NCBI RefSeq assembly: GCF_030151385.1 | Contig: NZ_JASLDS010000019.1 | Coordinates: forward strand, 1 to 43,436 | DNA: 43,436 nucleotides | From: Soonwooa sp. | GTDB lineage: Bacteria; Bacteroidota; Bacteroidia; Flavobacteriales; Weeksellaceae | Direction of reading: 5' to 3' | Shown: in pieces, positions 1 to 7,500 of the stretch | Numbering within the stretch: position 1 is the first letter of the stretch | How the letters are laid out: each line of letters begins with the position of its first letter | The notes under the pieces: generated by a model | The model's input: the letters and a program-made list of their open reading frames with translations, nothing else | What the model was told of the DNA's origin: nothing | Databases searched by the model: none | Position numbers and translations under genes: made by a program

Positions 1-36
1 CGTAGTTGCTGCGTTGTCTAAATATACCTTTTCCAT
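1..36 (-). CDS. cysteine desulfurase, first 12 codons only (partial)
   Basis: Only the first 12 codons lie in the window. Reading leftwards from ATG at 36-34 they give MEKVYLDNAATT. The YLDNAATT segment is the near-universal N-terminus of class V aminotransferase-fold cysteine desulfurases (NifS/IscS/SufS group), PLP enzymes that take sulfur from cysteine for Fe-S clusters and thiolated cofactors. It follows the terminator of the upstream operon by only about 14 nt, so its promoter must overlap that terminator or the 3' end of the HAD gene. Subfamily cannot be decided from 12 residues. Confidence 0.8.
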   Translation of the reverse strand, partial: MEKVYLDNAATT

Positions 37-49
37 TTTTACTAAAAAA

Positions 50-82
50 TTTTAAAAAAAAATGAAGCGATGTGCCTCATTT
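50..82 (-). terminator. intrinsic terminator of the DPA-like operon
   Basis: Imperfect hairpin with outer arms AAATGA (60-65) and TCATTT (77-82), one mismatch, then an inner GC/GC pair around a GATGT loop. On the minus strand it is followed by a T-rich tract (A-run at 50-60 on plus). It lies 15 nt past the stop codon of the HAD gene. Confidence 0.6.
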
Positions 83-96
83 ATGTTGATACGAAA

Positions 97-684
97 TTAG
101 TGAAAAAATTGATAAAAACTTTCATTTGCCCATTTTAACATTGGCTTATCTCCGGAAGTATCTCCAAAAGCTATGGTTTTATCGAACTTTTGACCATTAA
201 TTGCCTCTTTTATTCTAACCACTTTTTCTTCGCCGTTGCAATTCTTGCTTGCAAATTTTCCTGTAAATACGCCATTTTGATAATCAGCTTTGGTTGCTAA
301 CAATTGCATCCCAAATTTTTCGGCAAATGGTCGAACCCAAATATCTAGCGACGCTGTGACAATATAAGAATCCGTTTGTTCTTTTTTAATATTATCAATA
401 AAATCTAACGCATTATCACGAATGAGCTTTGGGTATTGGTCTTTAAAAAATTGGTTCGCAACTTGGTTAAGTTTTGTTTCTGTTTGACCTTTTAGAATTG
501 AAGCGATAAAGCTTTTCTTCACTGTTTCTGGATCCGCGAGTTTTAGTTTAACCAAAGCAAAAAGCGGTGCATGCTTCAAAAACTGAAATCTATACTTCGA
601 CGGGTTGAAATATTTAAGATACAAAAACATCGTGTCTTTGTAGGTTAGCGTTCCGTCAAAATCGAATACGTACAGTTTTTTCAT
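97..684 (-). CDS. HAD-IB family phosphatase, last gene of the DPA-like operon
   Basis: A 195-residue haloacid dehalogenase-type phosphatase. Motif I is FDFDGTLT with the Asp nucleophile D8 and acid/base D10. Motif II is the VTAS segment near 109-112 and motif IV is GDTSGDKPML at 174-183. The insertion between motifs I and II is helical, as in the SerB-like HAD-IB group, and no signal peptide is visible. It is the fourth gene of an operon with a UbiA-type phosphoribosyltransferase, a DprE1-like oxidase and a DprE2-like reductase, starting 11 nt after the DprE2 stop. Inference: it removes the 5-phosphate from polyprenylphosphoryl-5-phosphoribose, a step assigned in mycobacteria to an unrelated PAP2-type protein (Rv3807c). 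The family call is firm; the substrate rests only on context. Confidence 0.88.
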   Translation of the reverse strand: MKKLYVFDFDGTLTYKDTMFLYLKYFNPSKYRFQFLKHAPLFALVKLKLADPETVKKSFIASILKGQTETKLNQVANQFFKDQYPKLIRDNALDFIDNIKKEQTDSYIVTASLDIWVRPFAEKFGMQLLATKADYQNGVFTGKFASKNCNGEEKVVRIKEAINGQKFDKTIAFGDTSGDKPMLKWANESFYQFFH

Positions 685-695
685 TTTTAAAACAA

Positions 696-1421
696 TTAAA
701 GTTTTAATTTTTTAAATATAAACTCAGGAATGTTCCTGATGATCATCATTATTATACTCCAGATTGGCAAAACATAAGCTGTATTTTTTTTGCTTTTATA
801 AGCTTTATAAATTGAGCTTGCCGCTTGATCTGGTGTTGCAGTCAAAGTCGGATTGAGTAGTAAACCTTCTGTCATTTTCGTAGCCATAAAACCAGGCTTA
901 ACTGTTAAAACATGAACTTTTTTATCGAACAAATAATTTCTTAATCCACTTAGATAAGCCGTAAGACCAGCTTTTGCACTTCCGTAAATAAAATTACTTT
1001 GACGCCCTCTATCTCCAGCAACTGATGATAGAACAATCATCGTTCCTTGTCTTTTGGACTCCATTTTTTTTGCAAAATGATTGAGAACTGGTACTAATTT
1101 AGAAAAATTAATATCAAGGATGCGTTCTGTATTTTTATCATCATAAAGACCTTCCTCAGTTCCTAAACCTAGATAACCACTCGCACAAAACAACAAATCC
1201 GAGTCAATTTGATCAAAATTTTTGTAGTCAATTTCTTTTAGAACGTCTAATTCTAAAACTTCGGTATGTTGAAGATATTTAACATTAATATGATTTGCAA
1301 ACTTCTCCGAAGTCGCCGTATTTGAACTTAATAAATATAAAGTTTTAAATTTTTCACCTTTCTTTAAGCAGCATTCCACAAAAGCTTGCGCCACTTCCGA
1401 ATTAGCACCTATTACTATCAT
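696..1421 (-). CDS. short-chain dehydrogenase, DprE2-like (decaprenylphosphoryl-2-keto-ribose reductase)
   Basis: A 241-residue SDR protein. It has an N-terminal Rossmann motif GANSEVA (5-11), catalytic Ser133 in the LSSVAGDRGR segment, Tyr146 and Lys150 in YGSAK. Its C-terminus (MMIIRNIPEFIFKKLKL) resembles the end of mycobacterial DprE2 (Rv3791), which also has MM, R-IP and IF-KL in the same order. DprE2 is the NADH-dependent reductase that turns the 2-keto intermediate into polyprenylphosphoryl-D-arabinofuranose. It sits directly after the DprE1 homologue, 9 nt past that stop, so the two form a physical pair as in actinobacteria. The lipid carrier in this organism is unknown. Confidence 0.86.
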   Translation of the reverse strand: MIVIGANSEVAQAFVECCLKKGEKFKTLYLLSSNTATSEKFANHINVKYLQHTEVLELDVLKEIDYKNFDQIDSDLLFCASGYLGLGTEEGLYDDKNTERILDINFSKLVPVLNHFAKKMESKRQGTMIVLSSVAGDRGRQSNFIYGSAKAGLTAYLSGLRNYLFDKKVHVLTVKPGFMATKMTEGLLLNPTLTATPDQAASSIYKAYKSKKNTAYVLPIWSIIMMIIRNIPEFIFKKLKL

Positions 1422-1430
1422 TTTGTAGAA

Positions 1431-2747
1431 TTAAGAGGGATTATGGATACGTTGATGTTGCATTGACATAAATTTGGAATTCTCAACATTTTTGAGATAA
1501 TCCGTCAAGCTACTTTTGCTCATACTATCTTTGGTAAGATAAATTCGACCACCAAATTCTTCTACAATTTCGTCTAATTGCGCAATTAATTTTTTAAGTT
1601 TAGAATTAACTTTAAAATCCAAAGCCAAAGTATAACCTTCCTGCGGGAAAGAGTTGTAAGCTTGTGGATTGTCTTTACCAAATAACTTGAGTACCGCTAA
1701 GAATGAACCGTTCCCACTTTTGGCAATACATTCTAAAATACGTTTCATACCTTCTTTACCTTTCTCTTTTGGAATGACCATTTGGTATTGGATAAAACCT
1801 TTTTTACCATAGATTCTGTTCCAGTTTTTGATAGCATCCAAAGGATAGAAAAACGTCTCGTAATCTACAAATGAATTAACGTGCTTTGAGCGTTGTTTAC
1901 TAAAGTAAAGCCAATTAAATAGTTTAATCGATAAACTGTTCAACACAAAACCAGGAAAATAAAAAGGCACATTCGGACTGAATTTCGGTTTTAAACGCAA
2001 AGGATTTTGACCTTTCGACTTAGTAACCTCAGCCTTTAATGCATGTTCTCCACGCATAAGAATAGAGCGTCCAATATTTTTACCCTTTTGTAAACAATCA
2101 ATCCACGCAACATTATAAGTCCAATCTTCACTTTCGTCAAATAGCTGGAAAATCTGATCCAAATTATCCGCTTTTATGCTTTCTTGTCGAATGTAAGCTG
2201 TTTCAATATTTTTAAGTTTGATTTTGGCAGAAAGAATAATTCCTGTAAGTCCCATTCCGCCAATCGTTGCCCAAAACAAATCTGAGTTTTCTTCTCGAGA
2301 ACATACTATAACTTCGGAGTTTTCATTAAGAATTTTAAACTCTATTACATACTCAGAAAAACAACCTTCTGCATGATGATTCTTACCATGAACATCTGAT
2401 GCGATGGCTCCTCCAATGCTAACAAACTTGGTACCTGGTGTTACATAAAGAAAGTAACCTTGTGGGACAACAACGTCCAAAATATCTGATAATAAAACAC
2501 CAGATTCACATTCGATAACACCATTAAGTCTATCAAATGCTAAAAACTTATTTAATCTTTTCGTTGAAAAAACATGCTTGCCTAAAGATGCATCTCCATA
2601 ACAACGGCCATTACCTCTAGCAATAACTTCATTGCGATCTGCAACAAAATTTTTAATTTGTGAAAGCGAATCTTCAGATTTCATTTCAACTTCCACAATT
2701 GGATAATTTCCCCAATTGGAAACTTTTTGAACAAAGTTCGGTTTCAT
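1431..2747 (-). CDS. FAD-dependent oxidase, DprE1-like (decaprenylphosphoryl-ribose 2-oxidase)
   Basis: A 438-residue FAD-linked oxidase of the vanillyl-alcohol-oxidase type. The FAD-binding region carries ARGNGRCYGDAS (43-54) and GGAIASDVHGKNHH (112-125), the latter nearly identical to M. tuberculosis DprE1 (Rv3790), including the flavin-proximal His (H120). FLAVLKLFG (349-357), GGRIYLTKDS (399-408) and FYPLDAIKNWNR also align with DprE1. The catalytic Lys equivalent to Lys418 is K406. The position of Cys387, which benzothiazinones modify covalently, is Ala375 here (GYTLALDF), with the same 31-residue spacing to the Lys. The role is oxidation of the 2-OH of polyprenylphosphoryl-ribose. The gene starts 2 nt after the UbiA-type stop and is clearly in the same operon. 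Confidence 0.9.
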   Translation of the reverse strand: MKPNFVQKVSNWGNYPIVEVEMKSEDSLSQIKNFVADRNEVIARGNGRCYGDASLGKHVFSTKRLNKFLAFDRLNGVIECESGVLLSDILDVVVPQGYFLYVTPGTKFVSIGGAIASDVHGKNHHAEGCFSEYVIEFKILNENSEVIVCSREENSDLFWATIGGMGLTGIILSAKIKLKNIETAYIRQESIKADNLDQIFQLFDESEDWTYNVAWIDCLQKGKNIGRSILMRGEHALKAEVTKSKGQNPLRLKPKFSPNVPFYFPGFVLNSLSIKLFNWLYFSKQRSKHVNSFVDYETFFYPLDAIKNWNRIYGKKGFIQYQMVIPKEKGKEGMKRILECIAKSGNGSFLAVLKLFGKDNPQAYNSFPQEGYTLALDFKVNSKLKKLIAQLDEIVEEFGGRIYLTKDSMSKSSLTDYLKNVENSKFMSMQHQRIHNPS

Positions 2748-2749
2748 AA

Positions 2750-3634
2750 TTATTTATAGTATATCTGCAACAAAAAAGTAAGAAGCCACATTACAAGTGT
2801 CACTTGAATATAGTGGTCTTTATAGACAATTTTTGTTGGTGATTCGGTTTTATTATAAACAAGAGTTTGCTGCAAGTATCTCAAAAAAGCAAAAATCACA
2901 AAAAACACTGTGTAGAATACACGTTCATGAAATCTATGTTGTACTTCTGGTGATAAGGTAAACATCAAATAACAAACAATCGCCAAAGTCACACAAATAC
3001 AAAGTGCAATATCTGCAAATTGAATATTATAACCGTCTAAGGCTTTTCGAGTTCTTCCTGATACTTGTGCATTAATCAATTCTCCACGTCGTTTTCCAAC
3101 TGCCAAAACCATTGCTAGAACAAAAGTCAATAGAATTGCCCACTGCGAAATCTTAAGTCCTGTAACATAACCTCCAGCTAGAACTCGAAGTACAAATCCA
3201 ACTGCAATAATAGAAACATCAATAATTGCAACGTGTTTTAGTTTGAAGGTATACAGTAGATTCATTACAAAATAACCTCCAATAATCAAGGTAAATCTTG
3301 TAAGATCTTCATGGAAATATTGTGATCCAAAAACTATTAATAAAACATTTGTAATTATAAGTCCACAAAAGATTGTAATTGCAGTCGCTTTAGAAATAAC
3401 ACCACTTGCTAAAGGGCGATTTTTTTTCTCTGGATGTTTTTTGTCCGACTCAATATCCATATAATCATTAATGATGTAGATAGAGCTTGCAGTAAACGAA
3501 AAAACAATAAACGCAAAAACACTTTTTACAAATAAATCAACATTAGTAATATTTCCAGAGAAAAATAAAGGAAGGAAAACAAATAAGTTTTTGACCCATT
3601 GTTCTACTCGAATAAGTTTTAGATATTTTCCCAT
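2750..3634 (-). CDS. UbiA-family prenyltransferase, decaprenyl-phosphate phosphoribosyltransferase-like
   Basis: A 294-residue polytopic membrane protein of the UbiA superfamily with about eight or nine hydrophobic segments. The Mg-diphosphate motif NDxxDxxxD is N56-D57-Y-M-D60-I-E-S-D64, followed by KKNRPLASG. This arrangement is typical of the DPPR synthase branch (Rv3806c), which joins PRPP to polyprenyl phosphate, rather than of quinone or heme prenyltransferases. A second polar motif lies at the IIDVSII segment (around 129-135). It is the first gene of the DPA-like operon and, with the three genes after it, covers every step from PRPP to polyprenylphosphoryl-arabinose. Prenyl chain length and acceptor are not visible from sequence. 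Confidence 0.87.
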   Translation of the reverse strand: MGKYLKLIRVEQWVKNLFVFLPLFFSGNITNVDLFVKSVFAFIVFSFTASSIYIINDYMDIESDKKHPEKKNRPLASGVISKATAITIFCGLIITNVLLIVFGSQYFHEDLTRFTLIIGGYFVMNLLYTFKLKHVAIIDVSIIAVGFVLRVLAGGYVTGLKISQWAILLTFVLAMVLAVGKRRGELINAQVSGRTRKALDGYNIQFADIALCICVTLAIVCYLMFTLSPEVQHRFHERVFYTVFFVIFAFLRYLQQTLVYNKTESPTKIVYKDHYIQVTLVMWLLTFLLQIYYK

Positions 3635-3676
3635 TTGTATTATTAGATCCCAAAATTAAGAATTATCTGATAATAA

Positions 3677-3699
3677 AAAAACCGCAACTTGCGGTTTTT
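3677..3699 (-). terminator. intrinsic terminator after the OmpA-type gene
   Basis: Perfect 11-bp inverted repeat (AAAAACCGCAA at 3677-3687, partner at 3689-3699) with T-runs on both sides, so it can work in both directions. It separates the lipoprotein operon from the DPA-like operon. Confidence 0.85.
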
Positions 3700-3721
3700 C
3701 TATGTTTTATGTTTTTAATTC

Positions 3722-4414
3722 TTATTTACCTTGTGAGGCATCTTGAATCATTTTCTCATTTGCAGTAATTGCAAACTCAACTCTTCTGTTTTGCGCTCTA
3801 CCAGCATCAGTATCATTAGATGCTACAGGACTTGTTTTACCCAACCCTTCAGTGAACATTCTTGATGCTGCAATACCGTGTGCTACAAAATAATTCTTAA
3901 CTGCAGCAGCTCTTTGTTGAGAAATCTTCATATTAACAGCATCTGTACCAATACTGTCTGTATGTCCATAAATATTAATATTGGTATCAGGGTTGTTACT
4001 AAGAACGGTTACCAATTTATCTAAGTTTGACTTAGCTAAAGTTGTTAAATTAGAAGAGTTAAAGTCAAAGTTAACTGTGTTTTCGTGCAAAGTTACTTTA
4101 ATACCTTCACCAACTCTTTCTACTTCAGCACCAGGAAGAACTTCTTTAATTTCTTTGGCTTGTTTGTCCATTTTGTTACCAATTACACCACCAGCAACAC
4201 CACCAACAACACCACCAAGAACTGCTCCCAAAGGCGCATTACCTCCTTTACCAATATTATTACCAAGAATACCACCCAAAATCGCACCAGCGGCAGTACC
4301 AATTGCTGCACCTTTTTGAGTATTGTTAGCATTTTTTACACTTTCGCAACTTGTCAACATTAAAGTTGAACTAATAAATAAAGCTGCAATATTTGTTTTA
4401 TTAAAGTATTTCAT
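3722..4414 (-). CDS. OmpA/YiaD-type lipoprotein with glycine zipper
   Basis: A 230-residue predicted outer-membrane lipoprotein. The signal peptide ends in lipobox LTSC with Cys23. Residues 35-80 form a Gly/Ala-rich glycine-zipper stretch, likely membrane-inserting. Residues about 112-218 are an OmpA C-terminal peptidoglycan-binding domain, starting with NFDFNSSNL and including YGHTDSIG (Asp153), the SQQRAAAVKNYF helix and the terminal NRRVEF (Arg210/211). The expected role is anchoring the outer membrane to the cell wall. The 15-nt gap from the lipocalin-like lipoprotein upstream suggests one transcript, and a strong terminator follows. Confidence 0.9.
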   Translation of the reverse strand: MKYFNKTNIAALFISSTLMLTSCESVKNANNTQKGAAIGTAAGAILGGILGNNIGKGGNAPLGAVLGGVVGGVAGGVIGNKMDKQAKEIKEVLPGAEVERVGEGIKVTLHENTVNFDFNSSNLTTLAKSNLDKLVTVLSNNPDTNINIYGHTDSIGTDAVNMKISQQRAAAVKNYFVAHGIAASRMFTEGLGKTSPVASNDTDAGRAQNRRVEFAITANEKMIQDASQGK

Positions 4415-4429
4415 AATTTATTTTCTTGT

Positions 4430-4936
4430 TTATTGTACTCTTTGAAAATTGTAATATACCTTGATTGGACTTCCTTCAAAATTTACATTCTGAACTAAAG
4501 TAAAATTACTTTGAGATAGGTTCTGAAGCTCCATTACATAACCTGCGGTTACTTGCTTAGCTTTTTCACCCGTCATTACTTTTTTGAATTTAAACTCATT
4601 GAATTTAGTAACCTCAAAAGAAATTGGTTGCGTTACTGTTGGGCAAGCGCCACCACCATTAATTGTGTAGCTACCAGTGTAATTGTTAGGAATTAATTTC
4701 CATTGACTTCCCACAAAACATTGTGCATCTGCACCTTCATCAAAAGGTTTAATCTTATAAGACTTGTCATAGTCCACACTTGTAATTTCCCAAGTTCCTT
4801 TCATTTTCAAAGCTTCCGCTCTTCTTGTTTGTGCTTCTTTAGCCGAAACTGTATTAGAATCTGCTGCGTTAGCTGTCTTACATGAAGTTAAGAACAAACT
4901 CGTTCCTAAAACTCCTAATAAAAGTAAATTTTTCAT
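4430..4936 (-). CDS. lipocalin-like lipoprotein
   Basis: A 168-residue lipoprotein counted from ATG at 4936-4934. The open frame extends two codons further up, but only to a TTG, and the signal peptide fits the ATG. The lipobox is LTSC with Cys19. The mature part begins with a KMKGTWEITSVDY-like segment, followed by alternating beta strands with Gly/Asn turns, the usual look of Bacteroidota lipocalin-like domains (a small beta barrel that may bind a hydrophobic ligand). Two Cys residues (in DAQCFVG and GGGACPT) could form a disulfide. It is the first gene of a two-gene operon with the OmpA-type lipoprotein. The ligand is unknown. Confidence 0.75.
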   Translation of the reverse strand: MKNLLLLGVLGTSLFLTSCKTANAADSNTVSAKEAQTRRAEALKMKGTWEITSVDYDKSYKIKPFDEGADAQCFVGSQWKLIPNNYTGSYTINGGGACPTVTQPISFEVTKFNEFKFKKVMTGEKAKQVTAGYVMELQNLSQSNFTLVQNVNFEGSPIKVYYNFQRVQ

Positions 4937-4992
4937 AGTCAAAACAATTAGATGTTCTATAAGTATTAAAAACTATGCCAAAATCAGATTAC

Positions 4993-5024
4993 AAAAAAAA
5001 ATGTCAAAATAATTTTGACATTTT
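4993..5024 (-). terminator. intrinsic terminator of the subtilase transcript
   Basis: Inverted repeat AAAATGTCAAAAT (4998-5010) with its complement at 5012-5024, followed on the minus strand by a run of eight T (4993-5000). It lies 30 nt past the subtilase stop codon and closes the long tonB-to-subtilase gene row. Confidence 0.8.
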
Positions 5025-5054
5025 CTTAATTAAATGCTTATATATCAAAAAGTT

Positions 5055-6743
5055 TTATTTTTTAACACTTTTTTTTATTATTTTCTTAGTCGCCTTTACA
5101 GGTTGTTTTTGTGTAGATGTTTGATTTTTGCCATCATAAAAATGCGTATAAGCATATTCTGCTGCTTTTTTAACATCGATAACACCACCCGCAATAGATT
5201 GCTTAGCAAAATCATTGGCTGTACTTTTATTGACAGACTTCGTTAAAGATTCGATAACTTGTGCCGGTGTAAGATTTGGCATATATGCTAACAATACTGC
5301 CGCAGCACCAGCAACAACAGGCGAAGCCATTGATGTTCCTTGTTCGTATTTATAAGTAGAAGTCGGCACAGAAGAATAAATCTCTTCACCAGGTGCGAAA
5401 ACATCTACCATTTTTTGATTGTAGTTAGAGAATCCTGCACGCAAAGCTGCATTATCATTAGTACTAGCACCTACAACAATCATATTGGTCACAAATGGTT
5501 TGTCGTCCGATTGAGATTTAAAATTAGTCGGAAAATAAGCATGCTCTTGTAGATTTTCATTATCATTACCAGCTGCTTTCACCATTAATACCCCTTTGCT
5601 TTCTGCATATTTCATAGCGTCCCAAACATGAGTTTTACCAGGTGATACAGGTTTTCCAAAACTCATATTCATTACTTTAGCACCGTTATCAACAGCATAA
5701 CGAATAGCATTCGCAACATCTTTATCTCTCTCATCACCGTCTGGCACCGCACGTACTGTCATGATTTTAGCAACACGACTTGCCACACCATATTGAACTT
5801 CTTTACCTTGTGGTACGCCAGCAATAATACCAGCTACGTGTGTACCATGCAAAGCGTCAGGTCCTTGATAACGGTTGTTACCATAACTCTTTTCAGAATA
5901 ATCATCGTAGTTGTCTCCAACCATTTCGGCACGAGGATCGTAGTCTAAGTTATATTGTTTTTCAGCTTGATTTTTAAAATAATCTAAAGCTTCTTTAATA
6001 TCTTTTCTTAAAAAATCACCAACTTCCTTACCTGATTTCCCTTGCATATCTTTATTCTGAGCAAGTTGCGCTAGGACTTGCAAAGCCATAGCATCTTGTT
6101 GCGTTGTCGGCGTCAAAGTTGCTAATGTTGCAGCACTTAAAGTTTTTCCCTCCAAAAGTTTTTCAGCATTGGGAATAACTTGCTCAATCATCGAATAAGT
6201 TTGATAACCTTCTTTAGCCTCAGTACCTTTTTTAGTAAAAACATCCTTAGCCTTCATGTACATTGCGAAGTCTTCTGGCATTTTAGCTTGGTTCGCTTTA
6301 TTCTGCGTAGAATCTGCACCTTCGAAAATAGGCTTGTATTTTTTAACAACTCTTGTTACTTCTAAATTATCTACATCAACATCTTTGGTTTTGTTTCCTA
6401 AGAAATTCCACCCGTAGACATCATCAACATAACCATTATTATCATCATCGATACCATTATTAGGAATTTCTTTTGGATTTTTCCACATATTTGGAGCTAA
6501 AGCAGGATGGTCAACTTGTACTCCGCTATCTAATACAGCAACAACTACCGTTTTGGGTTTCAGACCTTTAGACTCCAAATATTTATATGCATTCTGTGTA
6601 TTAACTCCATAGACTTTCGTGGTTGCAAAATCCTTATGATACCATGTCATCAAATCTTTATCTTTATCTGTCAATGGCGTATTCTGAGCTAGCGCCCATC
6701 CGAATCCTGTTAAATAACAAATTGCAATTGCGATTTTTTTCAT
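5055..6743 (-). CDS. secreted S8 (subtilisin-like) serine protease with large insert
   Basis: A 562-residue subtilase. The signal peptide is about 1-20 (cut after WALAQ). The catalytic triad is Asp72 in AVLDSGVQVDHP, His299 in LHGTHVAGIIAG and Ser471 in GTSMASPVVAG, and the oxyanion Asn393 lies in KAAGNDNEN. Asp and His are 227 residues apart, while in subtilisin they are about 32 apart. The insert, about 120-290, is helical and charged and includes a Ca-loop-like DDDNNGYVDD segment near its start (99-108). There is no T9SS C-terminal sorting domain; the protein ends in a Lys-rich tail. The gene begins 12 nt after the wbqC-like gene, so it is cotranscribed with cell-envelope and housekeeping genes. 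Periplasmic or surface proteolysis is likely; the substrate is unknown. Confidence 0.92.
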   Translation of the reverse strand: MKKIAIAICYLTGFGWALAQNTPLTDKDKDLMTWYHKDFATTKVYGVNTQNAYKYLESKGLKPKTVVVAVLDSGVQVDHPALAPNMWKNPKEIPNNGIDDDNNGYVDDVYGWNFLGNKTKDVDVDNLEVTRVVKKYKPIFEGADSTQNKANQAKMPEDFAMYMKAKDVFTKKGTEAKEGYQTYSMIEQVIPNAEKLLEGKTLSAATLATLTPTTQQDAMALQVLAQLAQNKDMQGKSGKEVGDFLRKDIKEALDYFKNQAEKQYNLDYDPRAEMVGDNYDDYSEKSYGNNRYQGPDALHGTHVAGIIAGVPQGKEVQYGVASRVAKIMTVRAVPDGDERDKDVANAIRYAVDNGAKVMNMSFGKPVSPGKTHVWDAMKYAESKGVLMVKAAGNDNENLQEHAYFPTNFKSQSDDKPFVTNMIVVGASTNDNAALRAGFSNYNQKMVDVFAPGEEIYSSVPTSTYKYEQGTSMASPVVAGAAAVLLAYMPNLTPAQVIESLTKSVNKSTANDFAKQSIAGGVIDVKKAAEYAYTHFYDGKNQTSTQKQPVKATKKIIKKSVKK

Positions 6744-6755
6744 ATTATATAAAGT

Positions 6756-7358
6756 TTATAAATTATTAATGTAAGCTCGGCTTTCTGGCCCGAGATTACA
6801 TATCAAATCTAAGACCGAAAGATCTTTCAAAAAACCATCTTTATCCGAAAAGGTTTGATAATACTCTGGAAAACGCCCATCAGTTTCTTGCTTTGCAGAG
6901 AATCTACTTCTGAAATCATCATCTTTAGGCAAAACTTCATATTCTGTTGAAAGATTAAATTCCTTTTCAGTTTTTAAAATATCTAAAACAACTTTTAAAC
7001 AATTCAAATTTAAGTCAAATAAAGTTAACGGCTGTTCTTTGAAAATTTTAGCCAACTTTAATTCGTAATATTCAAAATAAGGAGAAGCTTGATAAGCCGA
7101 TGTCAAAGACTTCCAATGTTGCTTTTGCCAATCTTCAGCATAAGAAATCTTAACATCTTTATACAACTGTTTGCCTTTATGCTGAATTGGAATTATCAAA
7201 GATAACTTACCATTTGCCGCATAGATATTCGTTCGGTTACGATAAGTTTGTTTCGGGAAATTTTCAAATTGTTCTAAAACAACTTCATTATCCGCATTCA
7301 GAAATTCTTTAAACCAAGAAATTGGCGGAAAGTAAAACAGAGGTAATATAGTCTTCAT
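6756..7358 (-). CDS. WbqC-like family protein
   Basis: A 200-residue cytosolic protein. The start (FYFPPISWFKEFLNAD), the NRTNIYAANG-LSLIIPIQHKG segment and the C-terminal YINNL match the WbqC-like family, which is common in Bacteroidota and occurs in some O-antigen loci. The biochemical role of the family is not settled. It lies between lepB and the subtilase, 142 nt after lepB and 12 nt before the protease. The intergenic stretch before it holds two large inverted repeats that may uncouple it from lepB. Confidence 0.75.
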   Translation of the reverse strand: MKTILPLFYFPPISWFKEFLNADNEVVLEQFENFPKQTYRNRTNIYAANGKLSLIIPIQHKGKQLYKDVKISYAEDWQKQHWKSLTSAYQASPYFEYYELKLAKIFKEQPLTLFDLNLNCLKVVLDILKTEKEFNLSTEYEVLPKDDDFRSRFSAKQETDGRFPEYYQTFSDKDGFLKDLSVLDLICNLGPESRAYINNL

Positions 7359-7378
7359 CTTTCTTTATATTAAAGTAA

Positions 7379-7481
7379 AGGTTCAAAATCTTAGCTTTTA
7401 TGCTTAAAATTTTGAACCTAAATTAGAGTCTGCTTTAAAATTTTCATCAAGATACCTTAATAATACTTTGAAACAGACTCT
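7379..7481 (-). repeat. two consecutive inverted repeats between lepB and the wbqC-like gene
   Basis: The first inverted repeat met by the lepB transcript has arms AGAGTCTG (7425-7432) and CAGACTCT (7474-7481) around 41 nt. The second has arms of about 16 bp starting AGGTTCAAAAT (7379-7389) with its partner ending at 7419 and a loop of a few nt. No strong T-run follows either in the minus direction, so an attenuator, RNA-processing site or mRNA-stability element is more likely than a full terminator. Confidence 0.5.
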
Positions 7482-7500
7482 TAGAATTTATTTAGAAATT

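Noticed and set aside
3981..4363. Two open frames on plus opposite the OmpA-type lipoprotein gene, with Pro/Ala- or Thr/Asn-rich products
   Set aside because: They are low-complexity shadows of the glycine-zipper and OmpA coding sequence; the minus-strand gene has a lipobox and a full OmpA domain.
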